From positions 6,200,001 through 6,264,000 of the forward strand of contig NZ_JACHNF010000001.1 of assembly GCF_014205295.1 (NCBI RefSeq): a stretch of DNA of 64,000 nt. Reading direction: 5' to 3'. Each line of letters opens with the position of its first letter. Position 1 is the first letter of the stretch. The stretch is from Kribbella solani. GTDB lineage: Bacteria; Actinomycetota; Actinomycetes; Propionibacteriales; Kribbellaceae. Of the stretch, positions 48,995-56,911 are shown in pieces. The translations under genes and the position numbers were made by a program. The notes beneath the pieces are model-generated. The model ran no database searches, was not told the origin of the DNA, and saw only the letters and a list, made by a program, of their open reading frames with translations.

Positions 48995-49957
48995 CTAGCC
49001 AACGAGAGACCTCGACTCGGGTACGGGCGTGAGCGGGGTGCCCTTGGTCAGATAGCTACGGAGGTTGTCGACCACCAGGTTGGCCATCGCGGTTCGGGTG
49101 GGCTGGGTAGCGGAGCCGACGTGGGGGAGCAGGACCGCGTTGGGCAGGGTCAGGAGGTCTGGGTGGACCTTCGGTTCGTGTTCGAAGACATCCAGGCCGG
49201 CGGAGAGGATCGTGTTGGTACGGAGCGCGTCGACCAGCGCCTGTTCGTCGACGACCGTGCCGCGGGCGACGTTGATGACGATGCCGTCCGGCCCGAGCGC
49301 TTTGAGGACCTCGGCGTCGACCAGATGGCGCGTACTGTCCCCGCCTGGGATGACGATCATCAGGATGTCCACGTCGGTGGCCAGCTCCAGCAACGACGGG
49401 TAGTACTCGTACTCGACCTCCTTCGGGCTGCGGTTGTGGTACGCGACCGAGACACCGAACGGTTTGACGCGGTCGGCGATCGCTTGGCCGATCCGGCCGA
49501 GGCCGAGGATGCCCATCCGGCGACCATGCAGGGTCGTGGGCGTCAGCGGGTACGGCGTACCGCCGGCCCACTTGCCGTCCCGCAGGTACCGCTCGGCGCG
49601 GGACAGCTCGCGAACCGTCATCAGCAGCAGACCCAGCGCCGTGTCCGCGACCTCGTCGTCCAGCACGCCAGGCGTGTTCGTCACCACCACGCCACGCTCG
49701 GCCGCCGCGGTCGCGTCGATCCGGTCGTACCCGACGCCGAAGCTGGCGACCAGCCGGACCGCGGGCAGCTGGTCCAAGTACGCCCCGTCGATCCGCGTGC
49801 CGCCGGCCGCGATCGCGACGATCTCGTCGCGACGGCGCGCGAGTACGCCATCGGGGTCGGGCTCCTCCCAGAGCCGGATCAGCTCGCAGTGACCGTCCAG
49901 CCCGGCGGCGACGGCGGCGTTCATCGGTCCTGGCATCAGCACGACTGGTAGTTCCAT
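48995..49957 (-). CDS. D-isomer 2-hydroxyacid dehydrogenase
   Basis: The start ATG 49957 gives 320 residues. The NAD-binding domain has GILGLGRIGQAIADRVKPFG (G-x-G-x-x-G), the catalytic Arg in NVARGTVVDE, Glu in LDVFEHEP and His in LLPHVGSAT. Upstream lies the conserved LVASFGVGYDRIDATAAAER. Members reduce glyoxylate, hydroxypyruvate or related 2-oxoacids with NAD(P)H. The neighbour CorA gene is divergent. Substrate is not defined by the sequence. Confidence 0.9.
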   Translation of the reverse strand: MELPVVLMPGPMNAAVAAGLDGHCELIRLWEEPDPDGVLARRRDEIVAIAAGGTRIDGAYLDQLPAVRLVASFGVGYDRIDATAAAERGVVVTNTPGVLDDEVADTALGLLLMTVRELSRAERYLRDGKWAGGTPYPLTPTTLHGRRMGILGLGRIGQAIADRVKPFGVSVAYHNRSPKEVEYEYYPSLLELATDVDILMIVIPGGDSTRHLVDAEVLKALGPDGIVINVARGTVVDEQALVDALRTNTILSAGLDVFEHEPKVHPDLLTLPNAVLLPHVGSATQPTRTAMANLVVDNLRSYLTKGTPLTPVPESRSLVG

Positions 49958-50111
49958 GCCTTCATCCTCGTCGACGCGCGCGGGCCGGACCAGGAACTCA
50001 ACCGGAATTTCTCCGGCCCTGAACCGGAACTCCGCCTGTTCATCGCCGCTTTCCGTGGCGCCACTGTTGCCCGGGCGCCCGCGAGGACGACGATCGGAAC
50101 AGGAGGTCACC

Positions 50112-51110
50112 ATGATCATCGACTGTGCCTACTACCGGGACGGCCGCCGCCAGCACGTCGAGGCGATGTCGGTCGCGGATGCCGCCGCGAGCTGCCGCGC
50201 CGGCGGTTTCGTCTGGCTGGGGATGTACGAGCCGACCGCCGAGGAACTGACCCAGGTCCGGGAGAGTTTCGGGCTGCACGAGCTGGCGGTCGAGGACGCG
50301 CAGACGTTCCACCTGCGGCCGAAGGTCGAGCCGTACGCGGGCGACATCCGCCTGGTCATCCTGCGTACCGCGCGGTACGACGACGACCGCGAGGAAGTGG
50401 ACTTCGGCGAGGTCAGCATCTTCGTCGGTCCGGCGTTCGTGATCACCGTCCGGCAAGGCGTGGCGAGCGATCTGCACGGCGCTCGGATCCGGCTGGAGCA
50501 GCGCTCCGAACTGCTGGAGTGCGGTACGAGCTCGGTGCTCTGGGCGATCCTCGACCAGGTCGTGGACGGGTACGGGCCGGTCGTCGCCGAGCTGGAGCGT
50601 GACATCGAGGAGGTGGAACGGACGGTCTTCGCCGGGTCGGTCGCGCCGACCGAGCGGATCTACTTCCTGCGCCGCGAGGTCACCGATTTCTACCGCGCGG
50701 TACATCCGCTGCTCGCCGTACTGGCGACGCTCGAACGCGATGCGCGTGACACCGCGCTCCTGCCGTACTTCCGCGACGTACACGATCACCTCGTCCTGGT
50801 GAACGAGGAGGTTGCCGCGCAGCGCGATCTGCTCGCCACGGTGCTCGAAGCGAACATGGCGGTGATCGGCGTCGAGCAGACCAAGGTCAGCGTCCGGCAG
50901 AACGCGACGATCGAGCAGCTCACCATCCTCGCCACGGTGTTCCTGCCGTTGACCTTCGTCACCGGGTTCTTCGGGCAGAACTTCGCCTGGCTGGTGGACC
51001 GCATCGGCGCCGAGTGGGACTTCTTCGTACTCGGCGTCGGCGGCCTGGTCGTGCCCTGCATCGCCCTCCTGATCTGGTTCCGCCGCCAACGCACCGCCCG
51101 GGCCCGGTAG
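50112..51110 (+). CDS. corA: CorA-family magnesium/divalent cation channel
   Basis: The start ATG 50112 has AGGAGG 6 nt upstream and gives 332 residues. A large cytosolic alpha/beta domain (~1-270) is followed by two membrane helices: LTILATVFLPLTFVTGFFGQ and FFVLGVGGLVVPCIALLIWF. The selectivity loop after the first helix reads FFGQNFAWL, while the classic CorA signature is G-M-N; Gln replaces Met here. That change occurs in some CorA-like proteins and may alter ion choice. The C-terminus is basic (RRQRTARAR). Confidence 0.87.
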   Translation: MIIDCAYYRDGRRQHVEAMSVADAAASCRAGGFVWLGMYEPTAEELTQVRESFGLHELAVEDAQTFHLRPKVEPYAGDIRLVILRTARYDDDREEVDFGEVSIFVGPAFVITVRQGVASDLHGARIRLEQRSELLECGTSSVLWAILDQVVDGYGPVVAELERDIEEVERTVFAGSVAPTERIYFLRREVTDFYRAVHPLLAVLATLERDARDTALLPYFRDVHDHLVLVNEEVAAQRDLLATVLEANMAVIGVEQTKVSVRQNATIEQLTILATVFLPLTFVTGFFGQNFAWLVDRIGAEWDFFVLGVGGLVVPCIALLIWFRRQRTARAR

Positions 51111-51149
51111 CGGACACCTCATGTCCGCCACCGGCGTGATGCTGGCTTC

Positions 51150-51560
51150 ATGACCATTTCCCTGCACGCGTACTTCGCCTACCGCGACGCCGTCACCGCA
51201 CTGCGCTGGCTGGAGCGCGCTTTCGGTTTCGAGACGACGATGGAGGTGCCGGACGAGAACGGCGGCATCATGCACGCCGAGATGCGGTACGGCGAGCTTG
51301 CGTTCACGTGCTTCACGGACGATCGGCAGTACGAGCGGCCCGTACGCAAGGGGGACTCCGTCGGCCACGGGATGTACATCGCGCTGGATACCCAGGACGC
51401 GGTGCACGCGATGTACGCGCGGGCGACCGCGGCCGGTGCCGAGTCGGTGTGGGAACCCGAACTGTCCGAGTGGGGCAACTACCGCTGCCGGGTGGCGGAC
51501 CCCGAAGGCTACGAGTGGACCTTCGGCACGCACCGCCCCGGTCTGCCGGCATCCTGGTAG
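51150..51560 (+). CDS. VOC/glyoxalase-like protein
   Basis: The 136-residue protein begins ISLHAYFAYRDAVTALRWLE with RAFGFETTMEVPDENGGIMH next, then MRYGELAFTCF, VGHGMYIALDTQDAVHAMYA and YRCRVADPEGYEWTFGTHRP. This is a normal single-module VOC protein, possibly of the bleomycin-resistance-like group. The putative metal ligands (His in GIMHAE, His in GHGMY, and Glu in YEW) are partly conserved. The function is unknown. Confidence 0.8.
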   Translation: MTISLHAYFAYRDAVTALRWLERAFGFETTMEVPDENGGIMHAEMRYGELAFTCFTDDRQYERPVRKGDSVGHGMYIALDTQDAVHAMYARATAAGAESVWEPELSEWGNYRCRVADPEGYEWTFGTHRPGLPASW

Positions 51561-51568
51561 GGGGTTAA

Positions 51569-51626
51569 CCTCCGAGCTGGTCCGTTCACTATCCGCATGC
51601 GGCAGGTGAACGGACCAGCTCAGAGG
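51569..51626. terminator. Strong hairpin terminator, about 20-bp stem
   Basis: GAGCTGGTCCGTTCAC (51574-51589) pairs perfectly with 51606-51621; CCTC on the left extends the stem with one mismatch. The 16-nt loop has its own CCGCATGCGG palindrome. The hairpin lies between the convergent VOC and Gfo/Idh/MocA genes. Confidence 0.75.
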
Positions 51627-51660
51627 TGAACGTCTCAAATGGGGCGGGGCGCGGTCGCCG

Positions 51661-51750
51661 CCGCGGGGAGGGTGGCGGCGGCGGGGGTGCCGCGGCGGGG
51701 AGGGTGGCGGCGGCGGGGGTGCCGCGGCGGGGAGGGTGGTCGTGGGGAGG
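51661..51750. repeat. G-rich imperfect tandem repeat (unit about 32 bp)
   Basis: The unit starting GCCGCGGCGGGGAGGG recurs at about 51689 and 51721 (32 bp apart), with a related first piece at 51660 and shorter GGGGAGGGTGG pieces to 51750. The G runs could form G-quadruplex structures on the plus strand. It lies just downstream of the Gfo/Idh/MocA stop. Confidence 0.65.
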
Positions 51751-51764
51751 GTGGCCGTGGGGTG

Positions 51765-53078
51765 TTAGCTGGTCCAGCCGCCGAGGTTGAGGTCGGTGAC
51801 GGTGATCGGCTGGCCGGTGGTGAGGGACTGGTTGGCGGCGATGCCTACCGCGACCGCGCGGACGCCGTCGTGTACGTCGGCCGCGCGCGCCAGCGGGTCG
51901 TCGCCCGGGCCCTGGAACAGGTCGTTGTAGATCAGCCGATCACCGCCGCCGTGACCGCCTTCGCCGCGTGGGATCTCGACCTCGACCGCGGTGGCCCAGT
52001 GCTTCTGCAGGACCAGCCGTTCGCCGTCGGCCCGGATGTCACCGGCGATCACCCGGCCGGACGGGTAGCTCGGGTCGATCTGGTCGTCGACCACGGCAGC
52101 CCGTTCGACCACTTCCAGCTCGGCGCGGCCGAGGGTGCCGTTCACCGACACCCGGTAGCCCTCCCACGGCGAGTGCGCGTTCAGCGAGTAGCTCAACCGC
52201 GCGCCGTTCGCGTACTCGGCGATCACCGACATGTTGTCCTCGATCGTGATCCCCGGACCGAACACGTCCTGGTCGCGCAGGTACCCGTCGTACTGCTCGC
52301 TCTCGTAGTAGAGCTGCCGATTCACGTCGTCGTCGCGCAGATCGAGCAGCCACGGGTCGTTGGCCGAACCCTCGACCGTACCGCGCGCCGGGCGCTCGCC
52401 GAGCCCGCGTGCCGCCGCGTTGTCGGCGCCGTAGAAGGCCAGCCCACCGGATGCGAACACACGTCGCGGCGACGACGCGATCCACCAGTTGACCAGGTCG
52501 AAGTGGTGGGACGCCTTGTGGATCAGCAGGCCGCCGGAGTTCTTCTTCTCGCGATGCCAGCGGCGGAAGTAATCCGCGCCGTGCCGGGTGTCCAGCACCC
52601 ACTGGAACTCGACGCTGGTCACCTGCCCGATCTCACCGTCCTGGATCAGCTGCCGGAGCGCGCTGTTCCGCGGTGAGTAGCGGTAGTTGAAGGTGACGAC
52701 GACGGACTTGCCGGACTCGTTCATCGCGTCGACGATCCGGCGCGTGCCGTCCGCGTCGATCGTCAGCGGCTTCTCCACGATCACGTCGGCGCCCGCGCGC
52801 AGCAGCCGCGACACCACGTCGGCGTGGGTGTAGTCCGGGCTGGTCACCACGACGCGGTCGACGGACTGCTCCTTGACCATCCGCTCCAGGTCGTCCGCGC
52901 CGTACTCCGGCTGCGCGGGCAGGCCGAGGCTCGCGACGAACCGTTGGTGGTACGCGAGCCGGCCGGGGTTCGGGTCGAGCAGCGCGACGAGCCGTGCGTC
53001 CTCGGGGCGCTCCGAGATCGCGCGTATGTACGACTGGGCCCGCGATCCGGTTCCGGCGACTGCGTAACGTCTGGTCAC
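51765..53078 (-). CDS. Gfo/Idh/MocA-family NAD(P)-dependent oxidoreductase
   Basis: The 437-residue protein has the N-terminal Rossmann fold (YAVAGTGSRAQSYIRAISER), the family lysine motif VIVEKPLTIDADGT, and the C-terminal beta-sheet domain with the probable catalytic His in GGLLIHKASHHFDLVNWWI. It is longer than the usual ~350 residues. Such enzymes oxidise or reduce sugars, inositols or glycosides. It is divergent from a LacI-family regulator, suggesting sugar-controlled expression. Confidence 0.88.
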   Translation of the reverse strand: MTRRYAVAGTGSRAQSYIRAISERPEDARLVALLDPNPGRLAYHQRFVASLGLPAQPEYGADDLERMVKEQSVDRVVVTSPDYTHADVVSRLLRAGADVIVEKPLTIDADGTRRIVDAMNESGKSVVVTFNYRYSPRNSALRQLIQDGEIGQVTSVEFQWVLDTRHGADYFRRWHREKKNSGGLLIHKASHHFDLVNWWIASSPRRVFASGGLAFYGADNAAARGLGERPARGTVEGSANDPWLLDLRDDDVNRQLYYESEQYDGYLRDQDVFGPGITIEDNMSVIAEYANGARLSYSLNAHSPWEGYRVSVNGTLGRAELEVVERAAVVDDQIDPSYPSGRVIAGDIRADGERLVLQKHWATAVEVEIPRGEGGHGGGDRLIYNDLFQGPGDDPLARAADVHDGVRAVAVGIAANQSLTTGQPITVTDLNLGGWTS

Positions 53079-53166
53079 GGCCGACTCCTTCTACTCGTGT
53101 AGATCGTCTGGATGAAGCACGCTAGCAACCGCTTTCCAGCCCGGTCAACCGTCGTACCATCGCTGC

Positions 53167-54225
53167 ATGCCGAAGGAACCGGTCACCCGTAACGACGTGG
53201 CGGCGTACGCCGGGGTGAGTACCGCCGTGGTCAGCTATGTGGTGAACGAAGGGCCGCGGAAGGTCGCGCCGGCGACGCGGGACCGGGTACTGACCGCGAT
53301 CCGCGTCCTCGGGTACCGGCCGAACGCGACCGCTCGTGCGCTCCGGATGGGTACGACGCGGACGTTCGGCCTGATCACGCCCGACGGCGGGAACCCGTTG
53401 TTCGCGGAACTCGCGAAGGCGATCGACAAGGAAGCCGCGGCGCGCGGGTACGTGGTGCTGCAGACGAGCGCGGACGGCGATCCCGAGACCGAACGGGCGA
53501 AGATCGCGGAGCTGCTCGTTCGGCAGGTGAGTGGGCTGGTGCTGGTCGCGCCCACCGCCGACCCGGATCTGAGCGCCGCCGAGGTGCCGGCGATCGCGAT
53601 CAACCGGGTGCTCCCGAAGGTCAGCTCGATCCGCCCGGCGTACCGCGAAGGCGCCCGGCAAGGCGTGCGGCACCTGATAGAGCACGGCCACCGGAGGATC
53701 GCCCTGGTGATCGGAGACGCGAGCCCGAACCGAGCTGTCGTGGCAGAGCGGGACGTGGCGGCTGGGGAGGTCCTGCCGGTGCGCGGCGTTCAGGCGGGGC
53801 ACCGCGCCGCGAGGGCTGAGCGGGAGCTGGGGTGGGAGGACGCTTTGCGGGCGGCAGGTTTGGCGCCGGGGCCGGTTGTTCGGGTGCCGTTTTCGCGGGC
53901 CGGTGGCCGGCTCGCCGGTGAAAAGTTGCTGGCGGCAACTGAGCGGCCGACGGCCGTCTTCGCCAGTTCGGATCTGCAGGCGATCGGGGTGCTGCGGGCG
54001 GTCCACGAGGCAGGTCTCCGGGTGCCGGAGGACCTCGCGGTGGTGGCGTTCGACGGTACGCCGGAAACCGAGTACAGCTGGCCGCCGCTGACGGTCGTAC
54101 GCCAACCGCTGGAACTGCTCGCCCGCGAAGCCGTCGACCGGCTGATCGCGGGTGAGCAGACCGTCGAAGCGCTCACCCTGCCGACCGACCTGGTCGTACG
54201 GAGATCCTGCGGCTGCCCGAACTAG
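53167..54225 (+). CDS. LacI-family transcriptional regulator
   Basis: The 352-residue protein has the LacI HTH (VTRNDVAAYAGVSTAVVSYV) and hinge helix (RPNATARALRMGTT), followed by a periplasmic-binding-like effector domain (~60-350) with VSGLVLVAP, VFASSDLQAIGVLRAVHEAG and VAFDGTPETEYSWPPLT. The segment at ~195-220 is Ala/Arg-rich and unusual. It is divergent from the Gfo/Idh/MocA gene across 88 bp, where TCTAC-TCGT-GTAGA (53090-53103) is a small palindrome and a possible operator. Its stop overlaps the Lrp gene stop. Confidence 0.9.
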   Translation: MPKEPVTRNDVAAYAGVSTAVVSYVVNEGPRKVAPATRDRVLTAIRVLGYRPNATARALRMGTTRTFGLITPDGGNPLFAELAKAIDKEAAARGYVVLQTSADGDPETERAKIAELLVRQVSGLVLVAPTADPDLSAAEVPAIAINRVLPKVSSIRPAYREGARQGVRHLIEHGHRRIALVIGDASPNRAVVAERDVAAGEVLPVRGVQAGHRAARAERELGWEDALRAAGLAPGPVVRVPFSRAGGRLAGEKLLAATERPTAVFASSDLQAIGVLRAVHEAGLRVPEDLAVVAFDGTPETEYSWPPLTVVRQPLELLAREAVDRLIAGEQTVEALTLPTDLVVRRSCGCPN

Positions 54226-54710
54226 AGCGTCCCGATGTCCTCGAAGATCAGCGCGGTACGGGTCGCGAGTACCTCCGGGAGTGCCTGCAGCTTCTCCAGT
54301 ACGACGCGGCGAAGCCCTTCGTTGTCGGCCGCGCGGACCAGCAGAATCGCGTCGAAGTCGCCGCCGACCAGCGCCATGTGCTTGATCTCCGGAATCGCCT
54401 GCAGTTGCTTCCGGAGCGTCCGCCACGAGCTCTGCCGGAGACTCAGCGTGACGTACGCGGAGGTTGCCAGCCCGAGTTTCAACGGGTCGACCGTGACGGT
54501 GAACCCGGTGATCACGCCGGTGCTGGTGAGCCGTTCGACCCGGGCGTACGCGTTCGCGCGGGAGATGTGCACCTGATCGGCGAGCGCCCGGATCGACAGC
54601 CGTCCGTCCCGCCCGAGTGCCTCGATGATCTGCCGGTCGACCTCGTCCAGCGCCGGCGCCACGACAATCTGTCCAGGACCGGCCCGGTGCACCATCACCT
54701 CTTCGGACAT
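54222..54710 (-). CDS. Lrp/AsnC-family regulator, probable BkdR
   Basis: I start at ATG 54710, which has GAAGGG about 9 nt upstream; this gives 162 residues. The HTH (DEVDRQIIEALGRDGRLSIR and ADQVHISRANAYARVERLTS) is followed by the RAM domain with TVTVDPLKLGLATSAYVTLS and GGDFDAILLVRAADNEGLRR. It is divergent from the branched-chain oxoacid dehydrogenase genes, the usual place of the BkdR regulator, which senses branched-chain amino acids. Its stop codon overlaps that of the LacI gene by 4 nt. Confidence 0.85.
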   Translation of the reverse strand: MSEEVMVHRAGPGQIVVAPALDEVDRQIIEALGRDGRLSIRALADQVHISRANAYARVERLTSTGVITGFTVTVDPLKLGLATSAYVTLSLRQSSWRTLRKQLQAIPEIKHMALVGGDFDAILLVRAADNEGLRRVVLEKLQALPEVLATRTALIFEDIGTL

Positions 54711-54831
54711 TCTGCGCAACCCTTCGCCGGATGTCTGGACCAAACGTCTCCCAATTCTTCCAGGTCTGGAACAACTTGGCCAGGAAGGGCGACGATGTGG
54801 CTACCGTCCGTCTCCTGCGCAGGAGTGCCTC

Positions 54832-55920
54832 ATGACTACCGTCGAAGAGCGTTTGCTCCCTTCCGCGGACCCCGTCTGTCTGATCGATCAGCACGGTGTG
54901 CCGCACCATCACCCGTCGTACGAGCTGCCCACCAAGGACGCTCTCCTCGACGGTTACGCACGGTTGGTCAAGGGCCGCCGGTTCAACGACCAGGCCAGTG
55001 CCCTCGTACGCCAAGGCCGGCTCGCCGTGTACCCGTCGTCGCACGGCCAGGAGGCCTGCCAGCTCGCGGCCACGATGGTCCTGCGGGAAGGCGATTGGCT
55101 GTTCCCGACGTACCGCGATTCGGTGTCGATCGTGAGCCGTGGCGTCGACCCGATCGAGACCCTGACGCTGCTTCGCGGCGACTGGCACTCGGGCTACGAC
55201 CCGTACCAGCACAATGTCGCGCCGCAGTCCACGCCGCTCGCCACCCAGCTGCCGCACGCGGTCGGTGTCGCGCACGCGGCCCGGCTGAAGGGCGAGGACA
55301 CCGTGGTGATGGCGCTGGTCGGCGACGGCGGCACGAGCGAGGGCGACTTCCACGAAGCCCTGAACTTCGCGGCCGTGTTCCACGCGCCGGTGGTGTTCTT
55401 CATCCAGAACAACGAGTACGCGATCTCGGTCCCGCTGTCCAAGCAGAGCGCCGCGCCATCCCTTGCCCACAAGGGGATCGGGTACGGCGTACCGGGTGAA
55501 CGTGCCGATGGCAACGATCTGGCCGGGCTGCTCGCCGTACTCGGTCGCGCGGTGGCGAAGGCTCGCGCGGGCGAAGGTCCGCAGCTGATCGAGGCGCACA
55601 CCTACCGGGTCCAGGCGCACACGAACGCCGACGACGCGACCCGCTACCGCAAGGACGCCGAGGTCGCGCCGTGGCTCGACCGCGACCCGATCCAGCGACT
55701 GACGACCTACCTGGAGCAGCAGGGCTGGCTGGACGACGGCGTGAAGGAGCGCGCCGAGGCGGGCGCGGTCGAGGTCGCCGCCGAACTGCGCGCCGGGCTG
55801 ATGCCGGAGCCGGAGGTGGACCCGGCGGAGCTGTTCACCCACCTGTACGCCACGGAGACCCAGCAACTGCGCGAACAGGCCGCGCTCCTGCGCGACGAGC
55901 TGACCCGAGAAGAGGCCTGA
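54832..55920 (+). CDS. bkdA: Branched-chain 2-oxoacid (or pyruvate) dehydrogenase E1, alpha subunit
   Basis: The start ATG 54832 has AGGAG about 8 nt upstream (362 residues). The thiamine diphosphate motif is complete: GDGGTSEGDFHEALNFAAVF followed by PVVFFIQNN. QLPHAVGVAHAARLKGEDT precedes it, and HTYRVQAHTNADDATRYR near residue 265 is the phosphorylation-loop region of the family. With the beta subunit it decarboxylates branched-chain 2-oxoacids and passes the acyl group to the lipoyl E2. The Lrp-type regulator gene beside it supports the branched-chain assignment over pyruvate. Confidence 0.9.
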   Translation: MTTVEERLLPSADPVCLIDQHGVPHHHPSYELPTKDALLDGYARLVKGRRFNDQASALVRQGRLAVYPSSHGQEACQLAATMVLREGDWLFPTYRDSVSIVSRGVDPIETLTLLRGDWHSGYDPYQHNVAPQSTPLATQLPHAVGVAHAARLKGEDTVVMALVGDGGTSEGDFHEALNFAAVFHAPVVFFIQNNEYAISVPLSKQSAAPSLAHKGIGYGVPGERADGNDLAGLLAVLGRAVAKARAGEGPQLIEAHTYRVQAHTNADDATRYRKDAEVAPWLDRDPIQRLTTYLEQQGWLDDGVKERAEAGAVEVAAELRAGLMPEPEVDPAELFTHLYATETQQLREQAALLRDELTREEA

Positions 55921-55924
55921 AGCC

Positions 55925-56911
55925 ATGACGCATACGAAGATCTCCATGGCTCAAGCGCTCAACCAGGCGCTCCGCGACGCGATGGCGGCCGACGAACGGG
56001 TGGTGATGTTCGGTGAGGACGTCGGCGCGCTCGGCGGCGTCTTCCGGATCACCGACGGGCTGACCGCCGAGTTCGGCGAGTACCGGTGCTTCGACACCCC
56101 GTTGGCCGAGGCCGGCATCGTCGGGATGGCGGTCGGGATGGCGATGAACGGGATGCGCCCGGTGGTCGAGATGCAGTTCGACGCGTTCGGGTACCCGGCG
56201 TTCGAGCAGGTCGTCTCGCATGTCGCCAAGATGCGCAACCGTACCCGCGGCAAGGTTTCGCTGCCGATGGTGCTGCGGATTCCGTACGGCGGCGGCATCG
56301 GCGGCGTCGAGCACCACAGCGACTCGTCGGAGAGCTACTACGCGCATACCCCGGGTCTGACCGTGGTCACGCCGGCGACGGTCGCGGACGCGTACGCGTT
56401 GTTGCGCGAGGCAATCGAATACCCGGACCCGGTGGTGTTCATGGAGCCGAAGAAGCTTTACTGGGCGAAAGAAGAGGTCGATCTGACCGAAGCACAGCCA
56501 GGGATCGGCACCGCCGTCGTACGCCGGGAAGGCGCCGACGCGACGCTGATCGCGTACGGTCCCGCGGTACCGGTCGCGCTGGAAGCGGCCGAGGTCGCGG
56601 CGGCCGAGGGGCGGCAGCTGACCGTGGTGGATGTGCGGTCGGTGGTTCCGTTCGACGACGAGACGGTGTGCGCGGCCGTACGCCGGACGGGGCGCGCGGT
56701 CGTGGTCGCGGAGGCGACCGGGTTCGCGAGCGTGTCGTCGGAGATCGTCGCGCGGGTGACCGAGAAGTGCTTCCACTCGCTCGCCGCGCCGGTACGCCGG
56801 GTGACCGCGTTCGACATTCCGTTCCCGCCGCCGAAGCTGGAGAAGTACCAGCTGCCCAGCGTGGATCGGATCCTGGACGCGGTCGACGATCTGCAGTGGG
56901 AGGACTCGTGA
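55925..56911 (+). CDS. bkdB: Branched-chain 2-oxoacid dehydrogenase E1, beta subunit
   Basis: This 328-residue protein begins ISMAQALNQALRDAMAADER and has VVMFGEDVGALGGVFRITDG, RCFDTPLAEAGIVGMAVGMA, the cofactor-contacting FDAFGYPAFEQVVSHVAKMR and a C-terminal transketolase-like domain (TVVDVRSVVPFDDETVCAAV). It starts 4 nt after the alpha subunit stop and overlaps the E2 start. Alpha and beta form the alpha2-beta2 E1 enzyme. Confidence 0.9.
   Translation: MTHTKISMAQALNQALRDAMAADERVVMFGEDVGALGGVFRITDGLTAEFGEYRCFDTPLAEAGIVGMAVGMAMNGMRPVVEMQFDAFGYPAFEQVVSHVAKMRNRTRGKVSLPMVLRIPYGGGIGGVEHHSDSSESYYAHTPGLTVVTPATVADAYALLREAIEYPDPVVFMEPKKLYWAKEEVDLTEAQPGIGTAVVRREGADATLIAYGPAVPVALEAAEVAAAEGRQLTVVDVRSVVPFDDETVCAAVRRTGRAVVVAEATGFASVSSEIVARVTEKCFHSLAAPVRRVTAFDIPFPPPKLEKYQLPSVDRILDAVDDLQWEDS

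Noticed and set aside
48002..49951. Long plus-strand frame from the ECF41 region across the dehydrogenase
   Set aside because: It lies in another frame over sigJ and antisense over the 2-hydroxyacid dehydrogenase, both with clear motifs.
53122..55947. 941-codon minus-strand frame covering LacI, Lrp and E1 alpha genes
   Set aside because: It crosses three well-supported genes, is Arg/Val/His-rich and has no recognisable domain.
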